A program made the translations under genes and the position numbers. A DNA stretch of 64,000 nt from Leucobacter sp. OLIS6 (GTDB taxonomy: Bacteria > Actinomycetota > Actinomycetes > Actinomycetales > Microbacteriaceae), in contig NZ_MRAV01000008.1 of the NCBI RefSeq assembly GCF_002752355.1, forward strand, positions 62,001-126,000, read 5' to 3'. Positions 16,851 through 24,781 of the stretch are shown piece after piece; position 1 is the stretch's first letter; each line of letters opens with the position of its first letter. The notes under the pieces were generated by a model that saw only the letters and a list, made by a program, of their open reading frames with translations, did no database searches and had not been told where the DNA came from.

Positions 16851-18517
16851 GATGCGGTTCCTTCGATGTTCGCGGGGGCGGGGATCTCTTCAGGACGATA
16901 GCGGGGCAGGCGGGATGCCGGGAGCGCGGCGATCGCGCTCAGCCCGGCGAGCACGAGGAAGCCGATCTTGAGGGTGCGCAGGCGCTGCTCCTCGTTGATC
17001 GCGACCGCTGCGTCGATCTGCGCGGGGGTCGCGCTCGTCTCCTCGAACTTGGTGCGCAGCTCGTCGTTGCTGATGAAGTTCACCTGGTCGAGCTGCACCT
17101 CCTCCGCGAGGGACTTCGGAAGATCGTCGTGCTCGGTGACCGCCTGGGTGAACCCGAGGCTCAGTACGGTGACGAGCAGTGCGCCCATGACCGCGGTACC
17201 GACGGCGCTCGCGAGGTTCTGCGTGGTGCCGCGGATCGAGCCGACGTCGCCCGCGAGCTCCTTCGGGGCGGCGGTGACGAGCACGTTGAACACGAGGGTG
17301 ACGAGGGCGCCCTGACCGATGCCGAAGACCACGAGACCGAGGATCGTGGGCAGCGTCTCCCAGTTGTTGGTCACGACGAACGCGAGCCAGACGAGCGCTG
17401 CCGTGGTGAGGGCGAAGGAGAAGAGCGCGATCGTGCGCGGGCTGTACCGGTTGTAGAACCGGACGATGAGCGTCGCGGTCACGAACACCGTGAGGTTGAA
17501 CGGCATCATCGCGAGCGAGGTATCGAACGGGGTGCGGCCCTGCACGACCTGGATGTAGGTCGGCACGGTGAAGTTCACGGCGGCCTCCATCGAGACGATG
17601 ATGAACATCGCGTAGATCGCGGCGCGTTCGGTCGGCTGCGCGAGCACGCCGAGGTCGACGAGGGGGACCTTGCCGAGGCGCATGCGGCGGCGGGTCCACA
17701 TGAAGAAGGCCTGGCCGAACACGACGCCGAGCACCACGAACACGGGTGCGGGGGAGAGCCCGAGCACCGAGAACGGGGCTCCGGGCTCGGCGAGCAGGAT
17801 TCCCCAGGCGTTCAGATTGTTGAAGCCGAGGGTCAGCAGCACGATCGCGGCGCCGATGAGGGCGGAGGCGACCAGATCGATGCGGATGCTCGGGTTGCCC
17901 CGGTCGCTGCGGAGCCGGAAGCTCAGCGCGAAGACGATGGCGGCGAGCCCCAGGGTGATGAAGAAGATGGGGCGCCACCCGACCAGCGTGCCGAGCGTGC
18001 CGCCGATGAGGAACGCGCTGATGCCCGAGAAGGCGCGTGCCGAACCGAGGGAGCCCACGGCGGTGGCCTGCTGCGCGCCGCGGTAATTCTCGGCGATGAG
18101 CGCGACGAGCGCCGGCACGATGATGGCGGCCGAGGCGCCGGCGAGGACCTGCCCGCCGATCGCCCAGCCGATGCTGCGGGAGAGGATCATCATCAGCGAG
18201 GACACGGCGAACACCGCGATCACGATCCGGAAGATCAGCACCCAGCCGATGCGTTGGCCGAGCTTGGCGCCGGTCATGACGAGCGCGGCCACCGCCAGGC
18301 CGTAGACCACGATGGTCGTGCTCGCCGTCGTCGGCGGGACGCCGAAGTCCTCGACCATGCCGCCGAGCGAGATCGGCAGGGCCGCGACGTTGAACGACAT
18401 GAGGACCTGGGCGAGGAACAGGCCGATCATCGGCGCCCAGGACCGGCGCTCCTCGGCGCCGGCCGAGGGCGCCTTGGCGGAGCCGTCGCTCCGTCCGGAA
18501 TCCGTGCGTGTGGTCAT
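16847..18517 (-). CDS. MFS transporter, DHA2-like 14-TM
   Basis: 556 residues. About 30 charged N-terminal residues, then 14 predicted membrane helices with AKLGQRIGWVLIFRI in the 2-3 loop. A hydrophilic segment at about 455-514, between the last helices, should face outside and is rich in acidic and Gln residues. DHA2 members are usually proton-driven exporters of drugs or metabolites. AAGGAG lies eight bases before the ATG. The gene overlaps glsA upstream and the META gene downstream by four bases each. The operon context suggests exchange or export linked to glutamine or glutamate (inference), whereas enteric glutaminases are usually paired with APC-type antiporters. Confidence 0.88.
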   Translation of the reverse strand: MTTRTDSGRSDGSAKAPSAGAEERRSWAPMIGLFLAQVLMSFNVAALPISLGGMVEDFGVPPTTASTTIVVYGLAVAALVMTGAKLGQRIGWVLIFRIVIAVFAVSSLMMILSRSIGWAIGGQVLAGASAAIIVPALVALIAENYRGAQQATAVGSLGSARAFSGISAFLIGGTLGTLVGWRPIFFITLGLAAIVFALSFRLRSDRGNPSIRIDLVASALIGAAIVLLTLGFNNLNAWGILLAEPGAPFSVLGLSPAPVFVVLGVVFGQAFFMWTRRRMRLGKVPLVDLGVLAQPTERAAIYAMFIIVSMEAAVNFTVPTYIQVVQGRTPFDTSLAMMPFNLTVFVTATLIVRFYNRYSPRTIALFSFALTTAALVWLAFVVTNNWETLPTILGLVVFGIGQGALVTLVFNVLVTAAPKELAGDVGSIRGTTQNLASAVGTAVMGALLVTVLSLGFTQAVTEHDDLPKSLAEEVQLDQVNFISNDELRTKFEETSATPAQIDAAVAINEEQRLRTLKIGFLVLAGLSAIAALPASRLPRYRPEEIPAPANIEGTAS

Positions 18518-19551
18518 CGGAGGACTCCTTCGGTGGTTGTATCGATGTCGGAGCCGACCCCGTGCGGGGCCGACGCGAAGAGGTTGAGGCCGAGCGCCCG
18601 CGACAGGTAGGCGCAGGCCCGCTGCCCGCGGACGCTGTTGCCCGCGCTGTCGAGCCGGGGCGAGAACGCTCCGACCGCGCCCTTGCCCGGGGCGATGGCG
18701 ACGATGCCGCCCGCGACACCGGACTTCGCGGGGATCCCGATCTCGAAGAGCCACTCGCCCGAGCGTTCGTACATGCCGCAAGCGGCGAGCAGAGCGAGCG
18801 TGTCGCGGCTCGTCTCCGCCGAGACGACCTGCTCGCCCGTGATCGGGTTGACGCCGCCGTCGGCCAGGGTGGCTCCCATCACGGCGAGGTCGTCCGCGGT
18901 CACCGAGAGCGAGCACTGCCGCGTGTAGATGTCGACGGCCTCCCTCGGGCCGATGGCGAGCCGGTCGTAGCTCTGCAGCAGGCGGGCGAGCGCCTGGTTC
19001 CGGTGGTTCGTGAACGATTCCGAGCGGTACACCTCGCCGTCGAGCAGGAGCGGGCGGCCGGCGAAGCGGCTCAGACCGTCGCGGATCCGCGCCCACCGCT
19101 CGTCCGCGCTCGTGGCGGGCATGAGCGCGGTGGTCGCGATCGCACCCGCGTTGACCATCGAGTTCATCGGGCTGCCGCCGTTGAGCTCGATCGCGACGAC
19201 CGAGTTGAACGCCATGCCGGTGTTGTCGACGCCGACGACCCTGCGGATCTCGTCGTGCCCGATGGCGTCGCAGACGAGGGCGAAGACGAACGCCTTCGAG
19301 ATCGACTGGATCGAGAATCCGATTCCGGTGTCGCCGGCCGAGTGGCATCGGCCGTCGATGCTCGTGAGCGAGAGCCCGAACCAGGCGGGATCGGCCTCCG
19401 CGAGCACGGGGATGTAGTCCGCCACCGTGCCGTCGTCGATGCCCGCGTAGCGCCCGTGCGCATGGGCGACGAGGTCGCCGACGCGGTCGTGCTGCGGCAG
19501 CGCTCCCGTCGAGCTGCGCTGCGCGATGTCTTTCACGTCTGCTTCGAACAT
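18514..19551 (-). CDS. glsA: Glutaminase A
   Basis: 345 residues, slightly longer than the roughly 310 of typical bacterial glutaminases. Serine-dependent beta-lactamase-fold enzyme that hydrolyses L-glutamine to glutamate and ammonia. The catalytic SxxK is visible in GFSIQSISKAFVFALV near 80-95, then GMAFNSVVAIELN, NPMVNAGAI-type SPMNSMVNAGAIAT, and the C-terminal SGVAGGIVAIAPGKGAVG that lines the active site. A GAGGA lies a few bases before the ATG. It is the first gene of a three-gene overlapping unit with an MFS transporter and a META lipoprotein. The ammonia released may serve acid resistance or nitrogen supply. Confidence 0.95.
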   Translation of the reverse strand: MFEADVKDIAQRSSTGALPQHDRVGDLVAHAHGRYAGIDDGTVADYIPVLAEADPAWFGLSLTSIDGRCHSAGDTGIGFSIQSISKAFVFALVCDAIGHDEIRRVVGVDNTGMAFNSVVAIELNGGSPMNSMVNAGAIATTALMPATSADERWARIRDGLSRFAGRPLLLDGEVYRSESFTNHRNQALARLLQSYDRLAIGPREAVDIYTRQCSLSVTADDLAVMGATLADGGVNPITGEQVVSAETSRDTLALLAACGMYERSGEWLFEIGIPAKSGVAGGIVAIAPGKGAVGAFSPRLDSAGNSVRGQRACAYLSRALGLNLFASAPHGVGSDIDTTTEGVLR

Positions 19552-19646
19552 GTCCTCATCATCCCGCTTCCCGGGACGATGTTCGAGTGATTGGGGACGG
19601 AGAATTCACAAACTCCCTATCGTGGGGGCATAGCGAAGGAGCCCGA

Positions 19647-19757
19647 ATGCCGTCCGAACTGCACGCCCTGACCTTCGACGCGGCCGATCTCGGGACCGAG
19701 CCGGTGTTCGGGCGGATCCTGCTCGATCCGGATGGCGACGAGTTCTCGCTGATCTGA
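19647..19757 (+). pseudogene. 36-codon remnant of a VOC/glyoxalase-like gene (internal deletion)
   Basis: The frame has a good ribosome site (GAAGGAG) and an ATG. It begins HALTFDAAD, which matches the first strand of actinobacterial glyoxalase-like (VOC) proteins, and ends LLDPDGDEFSLI, which matches their last strand and C-terminal metal-site region. The 80-100 residues that normally separate these are missing. The simplest reading is an in-frame internal deletion that left promoter, start and stop intact. The product is unlikely to fold. Confidence 0.6.
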
Positions 19758-19775
19758 GCCCCGCCGCGGTACCGC

Positions 19776-20135
19776 TCAGCGCCAGAGCACCGCGATGCCG
19801 GCGTTCAGCAGCGACAGCGCTCCGATGGTCCAGAACGGCGCCTTCGTCGGACGGCCGGCGCGTTCGCGCGTGATGACGACGCCGAAGGCGCCGCCGATCG
19901 TGAAGGCGATCACGAGCTTGACGGCGAGTTTGACGTAGTCCAGCTCGATGCCCGCGGGGAAGGGGATCGCGAGCACGAGTCCGGAGATGATCATGATGCC
20001 GAGGCCGGTGCGGAACAGCGTGGTCGTGGTAGTGCGCCCGCGGGCCGCCTGCGCGGCCCAGCCGCCGAAGAGCAGGGCGAAACCGACGAGGTGCACGAGC
20101 ACGACGAGTTCGCGGAGGACGAGCACGGGATCCAT
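19776..20135 (-). CDS. Small integral membrane protein, three to four TM
   Basis: 119 residues. Helices at about 5-24 (VLRELVVLVHLVGFALLFGG), 40-58 (TGLGIMIISGLVLAIPFP), 66-86 and 100-117. Function unknown; similar small proteins are common in Actinobacteria. GAGGGG just before the ATG overlaps the end of the upstream gene, only five bases away, so it is translated with the DUF4386-like gene under the same MarR-linked promoter. Confidence 0.78.
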   Translation of the reverse strand: MDPVLVLRELVVLVHLVGFALLFGGWAAQAARGRTTTTTLFRTGLGIMIISGLVLAIPFPAGIELDYVKLAVKLVIAFTIGGAFGVVITRERAGRPTKAPFWTIGALSLLNAGIAVLWR

Positions 20136-20140
20136 GGCGA

Positions 20141-20866
20141 TCACCCCTCGGCTCGGTGCTCGTGACGGGGCTCGCCCGGATCCCGGCGTGGGCGGGAGCG
20201 GGGCAGCAGGGCCGCGGCGGCGATGAGCCAGACCCCGCCGCCGAAGCGCACGATCGGGAGCAGCGCCTGCAACGGTTCGAGCGCGAGCGAGAGGAACGAG
20301 AGTTCGCCTGCGGCACCGAGCACGAGGCCGGCGACGGCGAGCCAGCGCGGCACGAACCGGAGGATCAGGGCCGGCACGGCGATGCCGGCGATGAGCAGGC
20401 CGAGACCGGTGGCGTAGGCGACACCGCCGAGACCGAAGGAGAAGCGGGCGATCAGGGCCGCCGCGTCGGGCGAGCCGAGCGCATCGGGGAAGCTCAGCGC
20501 CCAGGTGACCAGGGCGGAGGTCGCGAGCGCGATGGAGGCCGCGATGCCTCCGAAGAGGCCGATCGCGGGGCCGGGGACCCGCACTCCGAGACGGAGCTGG
20601 CGTGCGTACACCGACGCCGTGAGGATCCCGAGGGGGACCGCGGACCCGAACTGGAGCATGGCTCCGACGCGGACGGCGACGGGGTTCGCGGCGTACCACG
20701 CGGAGACTTCCGCGGGAGACGCGAACGGCGCAGGAGTCGAACCGGAGCCGGCGATGAGCGTCGAGACCGCTGCGACGGTCAGCGCGAACGAGACGAATGC
20801 GAGCGGCGCGAGAGGTGGGCCGCCGGCACGGCGGTGCGGGCGAGGGGCGGAGGCGTAATCAGTCAT
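20141..20866 (-). CDS. DUF4386-like six-TM membrane protein
   Basis: 241 residues with about six hydrophobic helices (first APLAFVSFALTVAAVSTLIAG) and a periplasmic SAWYAANPVAVR segment after helix 1, which resembles DUF4386 proteins. Function unknown. Two starts are possible, 20866 and 20878. The inner one is preferred because the outer lies inside the MarR-type palindrome. It is divergent from the MarR gene at 20922, which probably represses it together with the small membrane protein that follows. Confidence 0.75.
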   Translation of the reverse strand: MTDYASAPRPHRRAGGPPLAPLAFVSFALTVAAVSTLIAGSGSTPAPFASPAEVSAWYAANPVAVRVGAMLQFGSAVPLGILTASVYARQLRLGVRVPGPAIGLFGGIAASIALATSALVTWALSFPDALGSPDAAALIARFSFGLGGVAYATGLGLLIAGIAVPALILRFVPRWLAVAGLVLGAAGELSFLSLALEPLQALLPIVRFGGGVWLIAAAALLPRSRPRRDPGEPRHEHRAEG

Positions 20867-20872
20867 GGCGTT

Positions 20873-20895
20873 AATCATGCATAGTGTGAATGATT
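20873..20895. promoter_or_regulatory. MarR-type operator
   Basis: AATCAT, eleven bases, ATGATT: a perfect 6-bp inverted repeat within 23 bp, between the divergent membrane-protein and MarR genes and just upstream of the MarR -10 hexamer TATGAT (20910-20915). Confidence 0.5.
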
Positions 20896-20921
20896 CTGTC
20901 AACGAGGGATATGATGGTTCC

Positions 20922-21410
20922 GTGATCCCATCCCGACGCCCGCCCCGAACCGGGTTCCTCGTCTCGCAGCTGGGCGGTTTCGCGGCCGCCCGATTCGCCG
21001 AGTTGATCAAGCCGGTCGGGCTCACCCCGGCCACCGCGGGCGTGCTCCGCATCATCGCGACGGACCCCGGACTCAGCCAGCGCGAACTCGCCACTCGCCT
21101 CGGATCGGTCCCCAGCCGGGTGGTGGTCCTGGTCGACTCGCTCGAGGGCGCGGGTCTCGTCTCCCGCACTCGAGACCCTGCGGATCGCCGCCACCACCGA
21201 CTGGATGCGACCGACGCCGGACGACGGGTGCTCGGCACCCTGCGCACGGCCGCCGAGACGCAGAGCCGCGACATCCTCGAACCGCTCGAACCCGAGGAGC
21301 GCGAAGCGTTCTCGGCGCTCGTGGCAAAACTCGCCGCGGCCCACGGCCTGGATCCCGACGTGCACGTCGGATACGGCGGGAAGGGTTCGGGCGATGCCGC
21401 TCGCGGATGA
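20922..21410 (+). CDS. MarR-family transcriptional regulator
   Basis: 162 residues with a winged helix: LTPATAGVLRIIATDPGLSQ, RELATRLGSVPSRVVVLVDSLE, and the wing VSRTRDPADRRHHRLDATDAG. The start is the GTG at 20922: TATGAT lies exactly six bases upstream (leaderless), and the longer frame from 20865 would run through the operator. It overlaps the AlkD-like gene by 17 bases, so the two are co-expressed. Probably represses the divergent membrane proteins. Confidence 0.88.
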   Translation: MIPSRRPPRTGFLVSQLGGFAAARFAELIKPVGLTPATAGVLRIIATDPGLSQRELATRLGSVPSRVVVLVDSLEGAGLVSRTRDPADRRHHRLDATDAGRRVLGTLRTAAETQSRDILEPLEPEEREAFSALVAKLAAAHGLDPDVHVGYGGKGSGDAARG

Positions 21411-22506
21411 ACTGCTCGGTGCCGAAGACGCGGAGGCGCTGATCGCGGCGCTCGCCGCAGTCGAACCCGCCGTGGAATTCGCGGAGCTGCGTGCGGTAGC
21501 GGCGCGACTGGGTGAACTGACGCTCAGCGCCCGGGCTCGCGCGCTCGCGGATGCGCTGGACGCGGATCTCGACGGAGGAGCGGACCGGCTCAACGCGGTG
21601 GTCCGCAGCGCCCTGGCGGATCCGGGATTCGCCGGCTGGATGCTCTGGGGCGTCGGCCTCGCGGTCGGACGCCGAGCGATCGACGACGGGAGCGACGCGG
21701 CGTTCGACGACGGGCTCGCACTGCTGCGCGAGCTGACGCCGCGCATGACCTCGGAGTTCTCGGTACGGCTGATGCTGCGGCACGACCTGCGCCGGGCGCT
21801 CCGAACGATGGCGGACTGGACCTCCGACCCCGACCCGCACGTGCGGAGGCTCGCCTCCGAGGGCACCCGGCCGCTGCTGCCCTGGGGCGAACGCGTGCCG
21901 GGCCTCGTCGAGGATCCGGGCCTCACCCGCGGGATCCTCGACGCCCTGCACGACGACCCGGACGAGGTGGTGCGGCGCTCGGTGGCGAATCACCTCAACG
22001 ACCACAGCCGGGCGCACCCGGGGTACGCGGTCGAGGTCGTCCGCGGCTGGCAGCAGCGCGGCGGCCCGCACGTCGCCCGCACCGCGAGCCACGCGCTGCG
22101 CACCCTGGTCAAGCGCGGCGACGGGGACGCCCTCGCGCTGCTGGGGTTCCGCGCCGCCGAGGTCGAAGTCTCGCCCATCGAGTTCGTCTCGGCGGAGATC
22201 GAGCTGGGCGGTGCGGTGAGCTTCGGCGTCGAGATCGAGAACGTCGGCGCGGAGCGCGCCGAGCTCGTGATCGACTATGCGCTGTTCTTCCCGGACGCGC
22301 GCGGGAGGGAGCGCACGAAGGTGTTCAAGCTCGGGCGGCGGACGCTCGCGCCGGGCGAACGAACCCGCGTCGACGCGTCGCGGTCGTTCCGAGCGCTGAC
22401 CACCCGGAGCTACTACCCGGGCGACTACGCGGTCGCGCTGCAGGTCAACGGCGTCGCCTTCGAGCGGGCGGCGTTCGCGGTGCGGGAGGCGCCCGCGCCG
22501 GCCTGA
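21394..22506 (+). CDS. DNA alkylation repair protein, AlkC/AlkD-like
   Basis: 370 residues. HEAT-like helical repeats cover about 1-260 (SVRLMLRHDLRRAL, DPHVRRLASEGTRPLLPWG, DPDEVVRRSVANHLND, HVARTASHALRTL). This is the superhelix that grips DNA and excises N3- and N7-alkyl purines in AlkC/AlkD. The remaining 100 residues form a beta-rich immunoglobulin-like tail (SFGVEIENVGAERAELVIDY), found in many actinobacterial members. The ATG overlaps the marR end. Confidence 0.88.
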   Translation: MPLADELLGAEDAEALIAALAAVEPAVEFAELRAVAARLGELTLSARARALADALDADLDGGADRLNAVVRSALADPGFAGWMLWGVGLAVGRRAIDDGSDAAFDDGLALLRELTPRMTSEFSVRLMLRHDLRRALRTMADWTSDPDPHVRRLASEGTRPLLPWGERVPGLVEDPGLTRGILDALHDDPDEVVRRSVANHLNDHSRAHPGYAVEVVRGWQQRGGPHVARTASHALRTLVKRGDGDALALLGFRAAEVEVSPIEFVSAEIELGGAVSFGVEIENVGAERAELVIDYALFFPDARGRERTKVFKLGRRTLAPGERTRVDASRSFRALTTRSYYPGDYAVALQVNGVAFERAAFAVREAPAPA

Positions 22507-22510
22507 CGGC

Positions 22511-23095
22511 TCAGGCTCGGGCCAGGTCCTCCAGCTCGCGGCGCAGCATCGCGATGGCCCAGGAGCGATCGGCGCCGGCCGGAGCGTGCAGCAGGTGCAG
22601 CGCGATCCCGTCCGTCAGCGCGTGCAGCCGGGCTGCGGCCCGCGCGGTCTCGTCGGTGGTGAGGTCGGGCGCGACCCGCTCGACCGCCCGAAGGCAGCCC
22701 TCGGCGAGCGCGCGGTGGGCTTCGTCCCGGACCTTTTCGAGCTGGGGGAGCGCGCGGCTCTCGGCGATGAGCGCGACGTTGACGTCCATCTCGACTCGGC
22801 TCTCGGGCGTGAGCGGCAGCAGGTGGGCGAAGATGCGAAGCGTCGCGTCGATCGGGTCGCCGCCGTGGTCCTCCGCGGCGATGCGTCGGACCACGCGGTC
22901 GATCATGAGTTCGGCCGAGTAGATGAGCAGGTCGGCGCGAGTGGGGAAGATGTGCTGGAGGGAGCCGACCGAGACCTGTGCCTCGCCTGCGACACTGCGT
23001 ACCGATACCGCGCTGAGTCCGCGCTCGGACATGACGGCCCAGACGGCCTGCGCGATGTGCTCGCGCCTCTCCTCGGGTGTCGAACGGCGGCTCAC
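22511..23095 (-). CDS. TetR-family transcriptional regulator
   Basis: 194 residues. Helix-turn-helix RREHIAQAVWAVMSERGLSAV followed by SVRSVAGEAQVSVGSLQHIF; the C-terminal domain resembles BetI-type TetR_C_6. The start is the GTG at 23095, with AAGGAG five bases upstream. It is divergent from the membrane protein at 23165, and a clear inverted repeat lies between them. Confidence 0.9.
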   Translation of the reverse strand: MSRRSTPEERREHIAQAVWAVMSERGLSAVSVRSVAGEAQVSVGSLQHIFPTRADLLIYSAELMIDRVVRRIAAEDHGGDPIDATLRIFAHLLPLTPESRVEMDVNVALIAESRALPQLEKVRDEAHRALAEGCLRAVERVAPDLTTDETARAAARLHALTDGIALHLLHAPAGADRSWAIAMLRRELEDLARA

Positions 23096-23113
23096 GGGAC
23101 TCCTTGTCCAGAT

Positions 23114-23129
23114 TAATACGAGTGTATTA
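23114..23129. promoter_or_regulatory. TetR operator, TAATAC-N4-GTATTA
   Basis: A perfect 6-bp inverted repeat in an AT-rich patch between divergent starts at 23095 and 23165. It overlaps plausible -10 hexamers in both directions. Confidence 0.6.
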
Positions 23130-23164
23130 GGATTGCGGAGATTCAGACCAAGGGAGTCTTCCGC

Positions 23165-23713
23165 ATGATCTATGCAATCATCATCGGCTGCGAAATCGCG
23201 TTCTGGGTGCTCATCGCCGCGGGCCTCGCCGCTCGGTATCTGCTGCGCCGGCCGCGCCTCGGCGCCGCGCTGCTCGTGCTCACCCCGGTGGTCGATCTCA
23301 TCCTGCTCGCGGCCGCCGCGATCGATCTGCGCGGCGGCGGACGTGCGGACTTCGCCCACACCCTGGCCGCGATCTACCTGGGGTTCTCCGTCGCCTACGG
23401 GCACCGCATGGTCAAGTGGGCCGACATCCGCTTCGCGCACCGCTTCGCCGGAGGCCCCGCACCGGTCCGGCTGAGCGGCTCGGCCTACACGCTCAAGTGC
23501 TGGAAGGACGTCCCGTTCACGCTGCTCGCGGTCGGCATCGCCGCTGGGCTCCTCTGGCTGCTCACGGCGATCGCCCCGGACCCCGCCCAGGTCGCCGCGC
23601 TCGGCGACACCTACCGGATCCTCGGCATCATCCTGGGCATCGATGTGATCTGGGCGATCAGCTACACGATCTGGCCGAAGCAGGCTCCGGCGGAGGCCGT
23701 GCAGCGCGCCTGA
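23165..23713 (+). CDS. Integral membrane protein of unknown function, about five TM
   Basis: 182 residues; helices at about 2-22, 33-50, 65-80, 112-135 and 150-172. Acidic and basic residues flank the fourth (KCWKDVPFTL). I see no catalytic or transport motif. AAGGGAG precedes the ATG by about nine bases. It is the likely target of the divergent TetR and abuts the convergent gene at 23714 with no gap. Confidence 0.75.
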   Translation: MIYAIIIGCEIAFWVLIAAGLAARYLLRRPRLGAALLVLTPVVDLILLAAAAIDLRGGGRADFAHTLAAIYLGFSVAYGHRMVKWADIRFAHRFAGGPAPVRLSGSAYTLKCWKDVPFTLLAVGIAAGLLWLLTAIAPDPAQVAALGDTYRILGIILGIDVIWAISYTIWPKQAPAEAVQRA

Positions 23714-24304
23714 TCAGTCGTCGACGCGCGTCGGATCGAGCACGTCGACGACGAGCCTCGGCGATCCCGGTGCGCGCCAGACGAGCACTCGGGATCCGAC
23801 CCCCGGCAGCTGCGGTTGGAGCAGCTTCCGCAGACCGGCGAGGGGTTCCCACTGGGCCGACGCCGCAGCGGAGCCCGCGATCTCGACCGTCACCTCGAAC
23901 GCGGCCACGTCGCCGTCGTCGCCGAGATTCACGAAGCGGTCGACGATGCGGCCGTCCTCGGCGATCACGCTCCCGAGCTCCCGCAGCCACCGGGCCGAAG
24001 CGTCCCGTTCCCGCCGCGCCCGCCGGAACGCGGTCGCGAACGCGAACCAGGCGGCCGCGACGAGCGCCGCGATGAACACCGTGAAGAGGACCGAGAACCA
24101 GGTGCCGGGCGTCGGCATCGTCCACAGCTCGACGGCGCCGACGGTGCCGAGCGCGGTCGCCGCGGCGAACACGAGTGCCAGGATCGCGCGTCCGAGGCCG
24201 CCCAGCCGGCGGGGCAGCGGGAGTTCCTGCGGCGGCGCGGCCGGATCGAGCGCGGCGACGAAACGCACGACGCACAGGCCGCTCGGCTCGTCCCCGGGAT
24301 TCAT
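23714..24304 (-). CDS. Hypothetical membrane protein, two TM
   Basis: 196 residues. A cytoplasmic N-terminus, two helices at about 38-60 and 68-92 (AILALVFAAATALGTVGAVE, WFSVLFTVFIAALVAAAWFA), then a soluble domain ending LVVDVLDPTRVDD. Family not recognised. The ATG overlaps the stop of the upstream YjbR gene (ATGA), so the two form one unit. Confidence 0.72.
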   Translation of the reverse strand: MNPGDEPSGLCVVRFVAALDPAAPPQELPLPRRLGGLGRAILALVFAAATALGTVGAVELWTMPTPGTWFSVLFTVFIAALVAAAWFAFATAFRRARRERDASARWLRELGSVIAEDGRIVDRFVNLGDDGDVAAFEVTVEIAGSAAASAQWEPLAGLRKLLQPQLPGVGSRVLVWRAPGSPRLVVDVLDPTRVDD

Positions 24305-24687
24305 GCGGGACGCTGCCCGAAAGTCGCGGGGTCGACGGGCCGCTGGGCACGGGGCAGCTTCTCGACGACGAGGAGGTAGGACTCGGTCACGAGGTCCTCG
24401 ACGAGCTGCCGTTCGAGCCGGCCGCCCGGGTTGAGGGTGATCCAGTGCTTCTTGTTCATGTGATACCCCGGCGTGATCTCGGCGAACACCTCGCGCAGCA
24501 CCTCGGCGTCGGCGGGCCTCGCCTTGAGGATCACGATCGGAGCGCCGGTTCTGACGGTGTGCGCCATGAACATGAGGTCGCGCACGCGGTACACCTCGAA
24601 GTCGGGGCCGAACGGGTACTCGACGTGCGCACCGGGAAGCTCCTCGGCGCGGTCGCTCGCCCACTGCTGCAGTACGTCGTCGCGCAT
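24301..24687 (-). CDS. MmcQ/YjbR-family protein
   Basis: 128 residues of the CyaY-like, double-wing DNA-binding fold. Conserved segments: PGAHVEYPFGPDFEVYRVRD, IVILKARPADAEVLRE, ITPGYHMNKKHWITL. Role in the cell is not settled. GGAGGAGG lies four bases before the ATG, and TACACT is a plausible -10 about 40 bases up. Confidence 0.9.
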   Translation of the reverse strand: MRDDVLQQWASDRAEELPGAHVEYPFGPDFEVYRVRDLMFMAHTVRTGAPIVILKARPADAEVLREVFAEITPGYHMNKKHWITLNPGGRLERQLVEDLVTESYLLVVEKLPRAQRPVDPATFGQRPA

Positions 24688-24744
24688 CGCGCCTCCTCCC
24701 GGATCAGGATCCGGGCTCAGTGTATTGCGGCCCGGACCCCTGCG

Positions 24745-24771
24745 GGAGGCCGCCCGCGGCGGGCGGCCTCC
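24745..24771. terminator. 12-bp hairpin after the SDR gene
   Basis: Stem GGAGGCCGCCCG with its complement around a 3-base loop, eleven bases past the stop of the leftward SDR gene. No T-tract. Confidence 0.55.
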
Positions 24772-24781
24772 TCGGAGTCGT

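Noticed and set aside
17129-18610. Rightward frame of 493 codons
   Set aside because: Antisense to the DHA2 gene; very His/Glu/Arg-rich low-complexity translation with no motif.
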